Origin: Pectobacterium brasiliense
Lineage (GTDB): Bacteria > Pseudomonadota > Gammaproteobacteria > Enterobacterales > Enterobacteriaceae
Length of the DNA: 64,000 nt
Direction: 5' to 3'
Assembly (NCBI RefSeq): GCF_013449685.1
Contig: NZ_JACDSF010000050.1
Coordinates: forward strand, 1 to 64,000
The notes under the pieces were generated by a model. The model made no database searches and was not told where the DNA came from. It worked only from the letters and a program-made list of their open reading frames with translations. Below are positions 7,616 to 16,414 of this stretch, in pieces (the first letter of the stretch is position 1; each line of letters opens with the position of its first letter). Both the position numbers and the translations under genes were made by a program.

Positions 7616-8623
7616 GTGAAAAAGATTCGATTTGCAGCGATTGGGTTAGCGCACAATCACATTTATGACATGTGTCGGCAACTGGTTGATGCGGGCGCGG
7701 AACTGGTCGGCGTGTTCGAGTCCGATCCCAATAATCGGGAAAAATTCATCTCACTGTTCCCCGCCGTTCCTTTTGCCGATTCTGCGGAACAGCTGATTGC
7801 TGACGCGTCTATCGATCTTATTGCCTGTGCGGTGGTTCCCTGTGACCGAGCCGAACTGGCGCTGCGCACGCTGGATGCGGGTAAAGACTTCTTCACCGCG
7901 AAACCGCCGCTGACCACGCTGGAGCAGTTGGATGCCGTCCAGCGTCGGGTTGCCGAAACCGGCCGCAAGTTTGCCGTGTACTTTAATGAGCGAATCAATG
8001 TGGATAGCGCGCTGTTTGCCGGTGAACGGGTGCAACGGGGCGAGATCGGGCGAGTGATTCAGACGATCGGCGTGGGTCCCCATCGTGAACGCGGCGCGCG
8101 ACCCGACTGGTTTTATCAAAAGCGGCAGTACGGCGGGATCCTCTGCGATATCGGCATCCACCAGATCGAACAGTTTCTTTATTTTACCGGCAATACCAAC
8201 GCGCGAGTGGTGGCCAGCCAGACGGCGAACTATCACCACCCGCACCAGCCAGAGTTTGAGGATTTTGGCGATGCCATGCTGCTGGGCGACAATGGGGCAA
8301 CCGGCTATTTCCGCTGTGACTGGTTTACGCCGGATGGGCTGAGCGTTTGGGGCGATGGTCGCCTGACGATACTGGGGACGGAAGGCTATATCGAAATCAG
8401 GAAATATGTCGATCTGACGCGCGACGAAAGCAACGTTGTTTATCTGGTGAATGGCGAGGGCGAACAGCGCTTTACTCCCGCAGGCAGCGTCGAACGCACC
8501 TTTTTCTCGGATTTCCTTCGTGACTGTCGTGAACGTACCGAAAGCGCGATGTCGCAAGCGCATATCTTCAAAGCGACGGAACTGTCGATTCTGGCGCAGC
8601 AGGCCGCGAAGAAGATCGTTTAA
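7616..8623 (+). CDS. Gfo/Idh/MocA-family NAD(P)-dependent dehydrogenase
   Basis: A 335-residue oxidoreductase. The N-terminal Rossmann fold reads IRFAAIGLAHNHIYDM, with the dinucleotide loop altered from the usual GxGxxG to GLAHNH as in one sugar-dehydrogenase branch. It is followed by the family EKP-like loop (here TAKPPLTTLEQL, with conserved Lys-Pro). The C-terminal alpha/beta domain contains GGILCDIGIHQIEQFLYF, the usual Gxx-D-xG-xH active-site segment. A GTG at 7616 preceded by GAGG is the best start; ATG at 7592 is an alternative. The substrate is probably a sugar or inositol-like compound. It stands alone and a strong hairpin terminator follows. Proximity to the pectin genes hints at carbohydrate catabolism, but this is not proof. 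Confidence 0.82.
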   Translation: MKKIRFAAIGLAHNHIYDMCRQLVDAGAELVGVFESDPNNREKFISLFPAVPFADSAEQLIADASIDLIACAVVPCDRAELALRTLDAGKDFFTAKPPLTTLEQLDAVQRRVAETGRKFAVYFNERINVDSALFAGERVQRGEIGRVIQTIGVGPHRERGARPDWFYQKRQYGGILCDIGIHQIEQFLYFTGNTNARVVASQTANYHHPHQPEFEDFGDAMLLGDNGATGYFRCDWFTPDGLSVWGDGRLTILGTEGYIEIRKYVDLTRDESNVVYLVNGEGEQRFTPAGSVERTFFSDFLRDCRERTESAMSQAHIFKATELSILAQQAAKKIV

Positions 8624-8653
8624 ACGAACGCTGCCCCTGCGCATTAACCACAG

Positions 8654-8692
8654 CAACCGTGCTCCGCGATGGCGCACGGTTGTTCCTTTTTT
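8654..8692 (+). terminator. Rho-independent terminator after the dehydrogenase
   Basis: CAACCGTGC pairs perfectly with GCACGGTTG around an 11-base loop, and the run TTCCTTTTTT follows. It separates the dehydrogenase from the urea operon. Confidence 0.85.
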
Positions 8693-8748
8693 GTGCATGG
8701 AAATTGAGCGTCTCAGCCTAATTTCATAAAAATCAACAGGGTAAAAGC

Positions 8749-8764
8749 TGGCATGGTTTTCGCT
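8749..8764 (+). promoter_or_regulatory. Sigma54-type promoter of the urea operon
   Basis: TGGCATGGTTTTCGCT matches the sigma54 consensus (TGGCACG-N4-TTGCW) at 10 of 12 defined positions, with the GG and GC dinucleotides at the required spacing. It lies about 40 bases before the allophanate hydrolase start. Sigma54 with NtrC is the usual control for urea and other secondary nitrogen sources in enterobacteria. No clear paired NtrC sites were found upstream, so the activator is inferred. Confidence 0.6.
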
Positions 8765-8804
8765 TTAGTGAATTCAATCTTGTATACCAGATGGGATTCA
8801 CATC

Positions 8805-10607
8805 ATGCCAAGAATGACAGGACTCACGCTTCAGGAATGGAAACAGCATTATCAACAGCAGGCCGATCGCGTTGGTGAAACACTAGGCGCGTTGCTCGCC
8901 AGCTTGTCGCCGGACGATCCCGCATGGATCGCACTAGCGACACCTGAACTGCTTCAGGCTCAGATTGCGGCGCTATTGCCTCGGTATCGTGACAATCCAG
9001 ACGCACTGCCGCTGTTCGGCATTCCTTTTGCCGTCAAAGACAATATTGATGTCGCGGGCTTTCCAACAAGTGCGGCGTGTCCGGCATTTACCTATCTGGC
9101 TGATAAGGACGCGACTGCCGTTGCCAAACTGAAAGCGGCGGGGGCGATTGTCATTGGTAAAACCAACCTCGACCAGTTTGCGACCGGTCTGGTCGGCACG
9201 CGCTCACCGTTCGGTGCGGTGCCAAACACCTTTAATGCGGAATACATCAGCGGCGGTTCCAGTTCAGGTTCGGCTTCGGTACTGGCGCGTGGGCTGGTTG
9301 CTTTCGCGCTGGGAACCGATACCGCCGGATCGGGGCGCGTTCCTGCTGGGTTTAACAATATTGTCGGCCTGAAGCCGACGAAAGGGTGGCTATCGGCAAG
9401 CGGTGTCGTACCGGCCTGTCGCCTGAATGATACGATTTCCGTGTTTGCGCTGGCCGTCGACGATGCATTTACCGTCGCTGAACTGGCTGGCGGGTACGAT
9501 GCAACGGATGCCTACTCGCGCAGCCATCCTGCCAGTACGCCTGCGGCGCTGCCAGCGAATCCGCGTTTTGCTATTCCCAGCGATCCCACTTTCTTTTCTG
9601 ATGCTGTCGCGCAGGTGGCATGGCAGCACGCGCTGGTTGAATTGGAAGCAGCGGGCGCGACGCTGCACCCGATCGATTTCAGTATCTTCACGCAGCTAGC
9701 CGATCAACTTTATCAAGGCCCTTGGGTAGCGGAACGTACCGTTGCGGTGGGCGACATGCTGCGGCAACCCGAAAACATGGATCCTGTGGTGCACGGTATT
9801 GTGGCGAGCGGCGAACGCTTCAGTGCGGTAGAGGCGTTTAAAGCCGAGTACCTGCGTGCTGAACTGGCGCGTCAGATTCAGCAGACGCTGGCGTCGTTTG
9901 ATGCGTTAGTCGTGCCGACGTCGCCGACCATCCACACGCGTGAAGCGATGAAACAGGAACCGGTGCGCTACAACTCCCAGTTGGGAGCCTACACCAACTT
10001 TACCAATCTGGCCGATCTCTCGGCACTGGCGCTGCCAGCCCCTTTCCGCACGGATGGTCTGCCTGCGGGAATCACACTGATTGCACCCGCCTGGCACGAC
10101 CGTGCATTAGCGAGCTTCGGCTTGCGCTGGCAGGCACAGCTGGCGCTCACGCTGGGAGCAACAGGAAAAACGCTGCCTGCGGGACCGGCCACCTTACCGC
10201 CTTCCGCATTACACGTTCGTCTTGCCGTCGTCGGTGCGCACCTGACGGGCATGCCGTTGAACTATCAGCTGACCCACCGTGATGCCGTACGGGTGGAAGA
10301 GACGCGCACGGCGGAAAACTATCGTCTTTATGCGCTGGCGAATACGCAACCGGCGAAACCCAGTTTAGCGAAAAGCACCGATGGCGCGGCGATTATCGTC
10401 GAGCTGTGGGACATCCCGCTGGCGCGTTTTGGTGAGTTTGTCGCAGAGATTCCGGCGCCGCTGGGTATTGGCACGCTGACGTTAGCCGACGGACGGCAGG
10501 TTAAAGGCTTTATCTGCGAACCGGCTGCGCTGAGCGACGCCGTGGATATCACGGAATTCGGCGGCTGGCGCAACTGGCTTGCCCGTCAGGAGGCGTCTCA
10601 TGTTTAA
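8805..10607 (+). CDS. atzF: Allophanate hydrolase
   Basis: A 600-residue enzyme that hydrolyses allophanate, the product of urea carboxylase, to ammonia and carbon dioxide. The first 440 residues are an amidase-signature domain: Lys near residue 78 (FAVKDN), the glycine/serine loop GGSSSGS at about 150-156, and DTAGSGR with Ser176 as probable nucleophile, which together give the Ser-cisSer-Lys triad. A second domain from about 465 (LAVVGAHLTGMPLNYQLTHR) is the C-terminal domain typical of AtzF-type allophanate hydrolases. The start ATG 8805 lies about 40 bases behind the sigma54-like promoter. The stop overlaps the urea carboxylase start by eight bases, which points to translational coupling. 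Together they form a split urea amidolyase; fungi carry the same two activities on one chain. Confidence 0.93.
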   Translation: MPRMTGLTLQEWKQHYQQQADRVGETLGALLASLSPDDPAWIALATPELLQAQIAALLPRYRDNPDALPLFGIPFAVKDNIDVAGFPTSAACPAFTYLADKDATAVAKLKAAGAIVIGKTNLDQFATGLVGTRSPFGAVPNTFNAEYISGGSSSGSASVLARGLVAFALGTDTAGSGRVPAGFNNIVGLKPTKGWLSASGVVPACRLNDTISVFALAVDDAFTVAELAGGYDATDAYSRSHPASTPAALPANPRFAIPSDPTFFSDAVAQVAWQHALVELEAAGATLHPIDFSIFTQLADQLYQGPWVAERTVAVGDMLRQPENMDPVVHGIVASGERFSAVEAFKAEYLRAELARQIQQTLASFDALVVPTSPTIHTREAMKQEPVRYNSQLGAYTNFTNLADLSALALPAPFRTDGLPAGITLIAPAWHDRALASFGLRWQAQLALTLGATGKTLPAGPATLPPSALHVRLAVVGAHLTGMPLNYQLTHRDAVRVEETRTAENYRLYALANTQPAKPSLAKSTDGAAIIVELWDIPLARFGEFVAEIPAPLGIGTLTLADGRQVKGFICEPAALSDAVDITEFGGWRNWLARQEASHV

Positions 10608-13600
10608 GACCGTACTGATCGCTAACCGCGGTGAAATTGCCTGCCGCGCCATACGCACGCTGAAGCGTTTGGGGATAACCAGCGTAGCGATTTATTCCGA
10701 TGCGGATAAAAACGCACAGCATGTGAAAGAGGCAGACATTGCCGTATCCATTGGCGGCGAGAAAGCCAGCGACAGCTATCTGTGTATCGATAAGGTACTG
10801 GCCGCCGCACAGCAGACAGGGGCCGAGGCTATCTGGCCGGGCTACGGTTTTCTGTCAGAAAGCCTGCCGTTTGCCGCCGCGTGTGAAAAGGCTGGCATCG
10901 CGTTTGTCGGGCCAACCGCGCAGCAAATTGGCGAGTTTGGCCTGAAACACCGCGCCCGTGAATTGGCCGCTGCGGCTGGTGTGCCGATGACGCCAGGAAC
11001 GCCGCTGCTGGCCTCACTGGAGGACGCGCTGGTCGCCGCCGAAGACATCGGCTATCCGGTCATGCTGAAAAGTACCGCGGGGGGCGGCGGCATTGGCCTG
11101 ACGCGCTGCGCGGATGCAGAAGCACTACAGGCTGCCTGGGAAAGCGTGCGCCGATTGGGCGAACAATTCTTTAGCGATGCAGGCGTTTTTCTTGAACGCT
11201 GCATCGATCGGGCGCGTCACGTCGAAGTACAAATTTTTGGCGATGGTAAAGGCCGCGTGGTCGCGCTGGGCGAACGCGATTGTTCACTGCAACGCCGTAA
11301 CCAGAAAGTCGTGGAAGAAACCCCCGCACCGCATTTGCCGGACGCTACGCGAGCAGCGCTGCTGGACTCGGCGGTGAAACTGGGCGAACTGGTTAATTAC
11401 CGCAGTGCGGGAACGGTGGAGTTTATCTACGACGCCGAGCGCGATGCGTTCTTTTTCCTGGAAGTGAATACCCGTTTGCAGGTTGAACATCCGGTGACGG
11501 AGTGCGTCACCGGGCTGGATTTGGTCGAATGCATGCTGCGTGTCGCGGCGGATGAACCCTTAGACTGGGCGCAACTGATGCAGGCTCCGCGTGGCGCCGC
11601 GATTGAGGTGCGTATTTACGCGGAAGATCCGCTGAAAAATTTCCAGCCTAGCCCCGGCGTGCTGACCGAAGTAGCGTTTCCCGATGGCGTGCGGGTTGAC
11701 GGCTGGGTGAGCACCGGCACCGAAGTATCGGCGTATTACGATCCGATGATCGCCAAACTGATCGTTCACGCGGAAACCCGTGAACTGGCGCTGGAGAAGA
11801 TGCAGCAGGCGCTGAGTGCCACGCGTTTGCACGGTATTGCCACCAATCTGGATTATCTGCGTCAAATTATCGCTACCGATGCGTTCCGCAGCGGAACGGT
11901 GTGGACGCGGATGCTCGACAGCTTTACGCCGTCTGCGTCAGTGGTTGAAGTCATCCAACCCGGCACCTGGAGCAGCGTGCAGGACTATCCCGGACGCCTT
12001 GGCTATTGGGATATCGGCGTGCCGCCGTCTGGCCCGATGGACGACTTCGCGTTTCGGCTGGCGAACCGTATTGTCGGTAACGATGAAGCCGCGGCAGGGC
12101 TGGAGTTTACGCTGCAAGGCCCGACGCTGCGTTTTCACCGCGAGGCGGTGATTGCACTGACGGGCGCTGACTGTCCGGCGACGCTGGATGGCGAAACGGT
12201 GCCATATTGGCAGCCCGTGACGGTAACCGCGGGACAAACGCTGACGCTGGGGCGCGCGCAGTCCGGCTGTCGTACCTATCTGGCGGTGCGTAACGGTATC
12301 GATGTACCGCAATATCTCGGCAGCCGCTCGACGTTCGCGCTGGGGGAGTTTGGCGGTCACGCCGGACGAACGCTGCGCGTGGCGGATATGCTGGCGATTT
12401 CTCAACCCGACTTGCCCGCCTGCACCACGCCTGCGCCGGTGAGCGCCCCGCAGGCCGTGGACGCCGCACTGATTCCGCAGTACGGCGATGAGTGGCGGAT
12501 TGGCGTGCTCTATGGCCCGCACGGTGCACCGGATTTCTTTACCCATGCGGCAATTGATGAATTCTTCGCAGCGGAATGGCAGGTGCACTACAACTCTAAC
12601 CGGCTGGGCGTGCGTCTGGTCGGGCCGAAACCCACCTGGACGCGGGCTAACGGTGGCGAGGCGGGTCTGCATCCTTCCAACGTTCACGACTGTGAATACG
12701 CCATTGGCGCCGTGAATTTTACTGGCGATTTCCCGGTGATCCTCACGCGGGATGGGCCGAGTCTGGGCGGGTTTGTTTGTCCGGTCACCATCGCCAAAGC
12801 GGAACTGTGGAAAGTCGGTCAGGTTAAGCCGGGCGACCGTATCCGTTTCCATCCCATTAGCGCGGACGAAGCGCTGGCGCTGGAACAGGCGCAGTCTGCC
12901 TGCGTGTCCACGCTGGGTACGGCGCATTCGCCCACGTTTGATGTGCCTTCGTTGGCGACAACGGAGTACGGCTCTGCCACGGTGCTGGCTGCGGTACCCG
13001 CTATGGCGACGATACCCGCTGCCGTGTATCGTCAGGCGGGGGATAACTACGTTCTGATCGAATACGGCGAGAATGTGCTGGATCTGGCACTGCGACTGCG
13101 CGTTCACCTGCTAATGGCGGCGATCCGCGCTTCAGAGACTGCGGGGATCGAAGAACTGTCGCCCGGCGTACGTTCGCTACAGGTGCGCTATGACAGTCGG
13201 GTTCTCCGTCAACGTGCGCTGCTGGACGTATTGCTGCATCTGGAAAGCCAACTGGGTGACGTCAGCCAGATGACAGTGCCGTCGCGTATCGTCCATTTAC
13301 CGATGGCGTTTGAAGATAGCGCCACGCTCGGCGCGGTGGAACGTTACTGTGAAACCGTACGCGCCAGCGCGCCCTGGCTGCCGAATAATGTCGATTTTAT
13401 TCAACGCATTAATGGCTTGGCGAGCCGTGACGAGGTGCGCGACATCATTTTTGATGCCAGCTACCTGATTCTGGGGCTGGGTGACGTTTATCTCGGCGCG
13501 CCCTGTGCGGTGCCAGTCGATCCGCGTCACCGCTTATTGAGTTCCAAATACAATCCGGCACGCACCTTCACTGCCGAAGGCACGGTCGGCATCGGCGGCA

Positions 13601-14214
13601 TGTACATGTGCATCTATGGCATGGATTCGCCGGGCGGCTATCAACTGGTGGGGCGCACGCTGCCGATCTGGAACAAATTCCTCAAAAACGATCAGTTCAT
13701 TACGGGTGAACCCTGGCTGCTGCGTTTCTTCGATCAGGTGCGGTTTTATCCAGTCAGCGAAGCCGAGCTGACGGCGCTGCGTGATGACTTCCGTGAAGGA
13801 CGCGCCGCGATCCGCATCGAAGAAACCGAGTTTGATTTTGCTGAACACACCCGTTTTCTGGCGGAGCAGGCCGATGATATTACCGCTTTCCGTCAGCGTC
13901 AGGCCACGGCGTTTGAAACAGAAGTCGCGCTGTGGCAGCAGGAGGATGAGAGTACACCGCAGGAAATCGTTTCGGCCGCGCCTGTGGAGAACGACGAGAG
14001 CGCGTTTCAGGTGAGTGCGGATATGAACGGCAACATCTGGAAAGTGCTGGTGAACGAGGGAGATGCCATCGAAGCCGGACAGCCACTGATTATCGTCGAA
14101 GCCATGAAGATGGAACTGACGATTAGCGCGCCGCAGTCTGGCCGGGTGAAACGCATCGGCTGCCAGCCGGGTCGACCGGTCAGCCCTGGCGATGCCTTGC
14201 TATGGCTGGAGTAA
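10600..14214 (+). CDS. Urea carboxylase (biotin-dependent)
   Basis: A 1204-residue enzyme that carboxylates urea to allophanate using ATP, bicarbonate and biotin. Order of domains: biotin carboxylase 1-450 (LIANRGEIACRAIRTLKR, ATP-grasp loop KSTAGGGGIGL, then FLEVNTRLQVEHPVTE); carboxyltransferase-type halves related to KipA/AHS2 (about 450-770, SVQDYPGRLGYWDIGVPPSG) and KipI/AHS1 (about 800-1030, GIEELSPGVRSLQVRYD); biotinyl domain at the end with EAMKMEL, biotin on Lys1170. Start ATG 10600 follows GGAGGCGTCTC and overlaps the allophanate hydrolase stop; an ATG 21 bases earlier has no ribosome site. The order and length are full for the family. With AtzF it lets the cell take nitrogen from urea without a nickel urease. 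Confidence 0.95.
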   Translation: MFKTVLIANRGEIACRAIRTLKRLGITSVAIYSDADKNAQHVKEADIAVSIGGEKASDSYLCIDKVLAAAQQTGAEAIWPGYGFLSESLPFAAACEKAGIAFVGPTAQQIGEFGLKHRARELAAAAGVPMTPGTPLLASLEDALVAAEDIGYPVMLKSTAGGGGIGLTRCADAEALQAAWESVRRLGEQFFSDAGVFLERCIDRARHVEVQIFGDGKGRVVALGERDCSLQRRNQKVVEETPAPHLPDATRAALLDSAVKLGELVNYRSAGTVEFIYDAERDAFFFLEVNTRLQVEHPVTECVTGLDLVECMLRVAADEPLDWAQLMQAPRGAAIEVRIYAEDPLKNFQPSPGVLTEVAFPDGVRVDGWVSTGTEVSAYYDPMIAKLIVHAETRELALEKMQQALSATRLHGIATNLDYLRQIIATDAFRSGTVWTRMLDSFTPSASVVEVIQPGTWSSVQDYPGRLGYWDIGVPPSGPMDDFAFRLANRIVGNDEAAAGLEFTLQGPTLRFHREAVIALTGADCPATLDGETVPYWQPVTVTAGQTLTLGRAQSGCRTYLAVRNGIDVPQYLGSRSTFALGEFGGHAGRTLRVADMLAISQPDLPACTTPAPVSAPQAVDAALIPQYGDEWRIGVLYGPHGAPDFFTHAAIDEFFAAEWQVHYNSNRLGVRLVGPKPTWTRANGGEAGLHPSNVHDCEYAIGAVNFTGDFPVILTRDGPSLGGFVCPVTIAKAELWKVGQVKPGDRIRFHPISADEALALEQAQSACVSTLGTAHSPTFDVPSLATTEYGSATVLAAVPAMATIPAAVYRQAGDNYVLIEYGENVLDLALRLRVHLLMAAIRASETAGIEELSPGVRSLQVRYDSRVLRQRALLDVLLHLESQLGDVSQMTVPSRIVHLPMAFEDSATLGAVERYCETVRASAPWLPNNVDFIQRINGLASRDEVRDIIFDASYLILGLGDVYLGAPCAVPVDPRHRLLSSKYNPARTFTAEGTVGIGGMYMCIYGMDSPGGYQLVGRTLPIWNKFLKNDQFITGEPWLLRFFDQVRFYPVSEAELTALRDDFREGRAAIRIEETEFDFAEHTRFLAEQADDITAFRQRQATAFETEVALWQQEDESTPQEIVSAAPVENDESAFQVSADMNGNIWKVLVNEGDAIEAGQPLIIVEAMKMELTISAPQSGRVKRIGCQPGRPVSPGDALLWLE

Positions 14215-14286
14215 AAGACAGGCAGCAATAAAGGGACGCGCCTGAACCAACGGACGAACGGGAATAACGACGAGGCAGAGAAAACG

Positions 14287-15075
14287 ATGCGAGCAGGCAC
14301 ACAAAAGAGCAGCAAAGATCGCCCGGAAGCGCTAGCGGAGCGGGTCTATCAAACGCTGAAAAACGACATTTTCGACTTTCACCTGATGCCGGGCGATCGC
14401 TTTAGTGAAAATGAAATTGCCGAGCGGATGTCGGTCAGTCGCACGCCGGTGCGTCAGGCGCTGTTCTGGCTGGAGCGGGAAGGCTATGTCGAAGTCTATT
14501 TCCGCAGCGGCTGGCAGGTTCGTCCGTTTGATTTCGCCTATTTCGAGGAACTGTATGACTTCCGCATCGTACTGGAGCGGGAAGCCATTCGGCGACTGTG
14601 CGGGATGCCGCCGGGGCGCTGCGCCGAGCTATTGGCTGACCTGAAACGCTTCTGGATTGAGGAACCGCGTCTGGATGACGGCAAGACCGTTTCCCGCTAC
14701 GACGAAGGGTTCCATCGGGGGCTGGTGACAGCGGCGGGCAACAGCGAAATGGCGCGAGTTCACGGTGAGCTGACGGAGAAAATCCGCATTATTCGTCGTC
14801 TTGATTTCACCCGTGAGGATCGTATCGACGCGACCTATAAAGAACACGCCCGCATCCTGCTGGCGATATTGCAACAGCACACGGAGGAGGCGCAGCGCAT
14901 TCTGACCGACCACATTGCCGTCAGTAAGGCCGAGGTCAGGAAAATTACCTTACACATGTTACAGCAGGCGCGGCCTCAATCGGTTTCAACGCAACCTGTT
15001 TCAACGGAAGTGGTTCCACCTGACGCATCACACGATTCCATTCTCACTCAACACGACTTAAGGGCTAATAAATGA
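14287..15075 (+). CDS. GntR-family (FCD) regulator inside the urea operon
   Basis: A 262-residue regulator: winged helix-turn-helix at about 15-80 (VYQTLKNDIFDFHLMPGDRF, then MSVSRTPVRQALFWLEREG) and an FCD domain to about 220 (YDEGFHRGLVTAAGNSEMARVHGEL). The last 40 residues are a Gln/Ser/Thr-rich tail with no clear fold. It is cotranscribed with the urea genes: 72 bases after urea carboxylase, and its stop overlaps the urtA start by four bases (ATGA). Such a place suggests that it senses urea, allophanate or a related metabolite and tunes the transport part of the operon. This is inference; it could also act on distant genes. Confidence 0.85.
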   Translation: MRAGTQKSSKDRPEALAERVYQTLKNDIFDFHLMPGDRFSENEIAERMSVSRTPVRQALFWLEREGYVEVYFRSGWQVRPFDFAYFEELYDFRIVLEREAIRRLCGMPPGRCAELLADLKRFWIEEPRLDDGKTVSRYDEGFHRGLVTAAGNSEMARVHGELTEKIRIIRRLDFTREDRIDATYKEHARILLAILQQHTEEAQRILTDHIAVSKAEVRKITLHMLQQARPQSVSTQPVSTEVVPPDASHDSILTQHDLRANK

Positions 15076-16340
15076 AAAGACGTTCATTGCTAAAAGTTTT
15101 TGCGCTTTCTGCGACGGTGGTTGGCATGGGGTTGACCTGGAGCGTGCAGGCGGCAGACACCATCAAAGTCGGCATTATGCATTCGCTGTCCGGCACGATG
15201 GCGATTTCAGAAACGCCGCTGAAGGATGTGGCGCTGATGACCATTGATGAAATCAATGCCAAAGGCGGCGTGTTGGGTAAAAAACTGGAACCGGTGGTGG
15301 TCGACCCCGCCTCGAACTGGCCGCTGTTTGCCGAGAAAGCACGCCAACTGCTGACGCAGGATAAAGCAGCGGTGGTGTTCGGCTGCTGGACATCGGTGTC
15401 GCGTAAATCGGTTCTGCCAGTATTTGAGGAACTGAACGGGTTGCTGTTCTACCCGGTGCAGTATGAAGGCGAAGAAATGTCACCAAATGTGTTCTACACC
15501 GGTGCGGCACCGAATCAGCAGGCGATCCCAGCGGTGGAATACCTGATGAGTGAAGACGGCGGGGCGGCGAAGCGTTTCTTCCTGCTCGGAACGGACTATG
15601 TGTATCCGCGTACCACCAACAAGATCCTGCGCGCGTTCCTGCATTCCAAAGGCGTTCAGGACAAAGATATCGAGGAAGTGTATACGCCGTTTGGCCACAG
15701 CGATTATCAGACCATCGTTTCCAATATCAAGAAATTCTCGACGGGAGGAAAGACCGCCGTCGTATCCACCATCAACGGTGATTCCAACGTGCCGTTCTAT
15801 AAAGAGCTTGCGAATCAAGGCATCAAAGCCACCGATGTGCCGGTTGTCGCGTTTTCTGTCGGTGAAGAAGAGCTGCGCGGGATCGATACCAAACCGCTGG
15901 TCGGTCATTTAGCGGCATGGAACTACTTTGAATCGGTCGATAACCCAACCAATGCCGACTTCGTGGAAGCCTATAAAGCCTATGCCAAAGCGAAAAACCT
16001 GCCGAACGCGGGCACGGTGGTGACTAACGATCCGATGGAAGCCACGTATGTCGGCATTCATATGTGGGCGCAGGCGGTAGAGAAAGCGGGCACCACGGAC
16101 GTAGATAAAGTCCGCGCCGCGATGGCCGGACAGACCTTTGCCGCACCGGATGGCTTTACGCTGACGATGGACAAGACCAACCACCACCTGCACAAGCCGG
16201 TGATGATTGGTGAGATTGAGGAAAACGGTCAGTTCAACGTGGTTTGGCAAACCGATCAGCCGGTTCGCGCCCAGCCGTGGAGCCCGTACATCGCCGGCAA
16301 TGATAAGAAACCCGATCATCCAATCAAAGCTGCGCAGTAA
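15072..16340 (+). CDS. urtA: Urea ABC transporter, periplasmic binding protein
   Basis: A 422-residue periplasmic binding protein of the branched-chain amino acid/urea/short-chain amide class. The signal peptide begins MKRRSLLKVFALSATVVGMG, with an RRxLLK pattern compatible with Tat export. The mature chain starts DTIKVGIMHSLSGTMAISETPLKD, a string characteristic of UrtA. VVFGCWTSVSRKSVLPVFEE and LLFYPVQYEGEE are also typical of it. The start overlaps the regulator stop. Together with urtBCDE it imports urea at low concentrations, and the imported urea feeds urea carboxylase and allophanate hydrolase encoded upstream. A stable hairpin lies just behind the stop and may raise its mRNA level over the permeases. 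Confidence 0.94.
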   Translation: MKRRSLLKVFALSATVVGMGLTWSVQAADTIKVGIMHSLSGTMAISETPLKDVALMTIDEINAKGGVLGKKLEPVVVDPASNWPLFAEKARQLLTQDKAAVVFGCWTSVSRKSVLPVFEELNGLLFYPVQYEGEEMSPNVFYTGAAPNQQAIPAVEYLMSEDGGAAKRFFLLGTDYVYPRTTNKILRAFLHSKGVQDKDIEEVYTPFGHSDYQTIVSNIKKFSTGGKTAVVSTINGDSNVPFYKELANQGIKATDVPVVAFSVGEEELRGIDTKPLVGHLAAWNYFESVDNPTNADFVEAYKAYAKAKNLPNAGTVVTNDPMEATYVGIHMWAQAVEKAGTTDVDKVRAAMAGQTFAAPDGFTLTMDKTNHHLHKPVMIGEIEENGQFNVVWQTDQPVRAQPWSPYIAGNDKKPDHPIKAAQ

Positions 16341-16356
16341 GCATCGGTCCTATACG

Positions 16357-16380
16357 CCCCGTCCAGTATGTCGGACGGGG
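16357..16380 (+). other. Hairpin between urtA and urtB
   Basis: CCCCGTCC and GGACGGGG form a perfect 8-base stem around AGTATGTC. No T run follows, so it is probably not a full terminator. Such hairpins behind binding-protein genes commonly protect the upstream mRNA and let the binding protein be made in excess over the membrane parts. Confidence 0.6.
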
Positions 16381-16414
16381 ATATTCCCTCTCTTATATGG
16401 CGGACATTGCGATG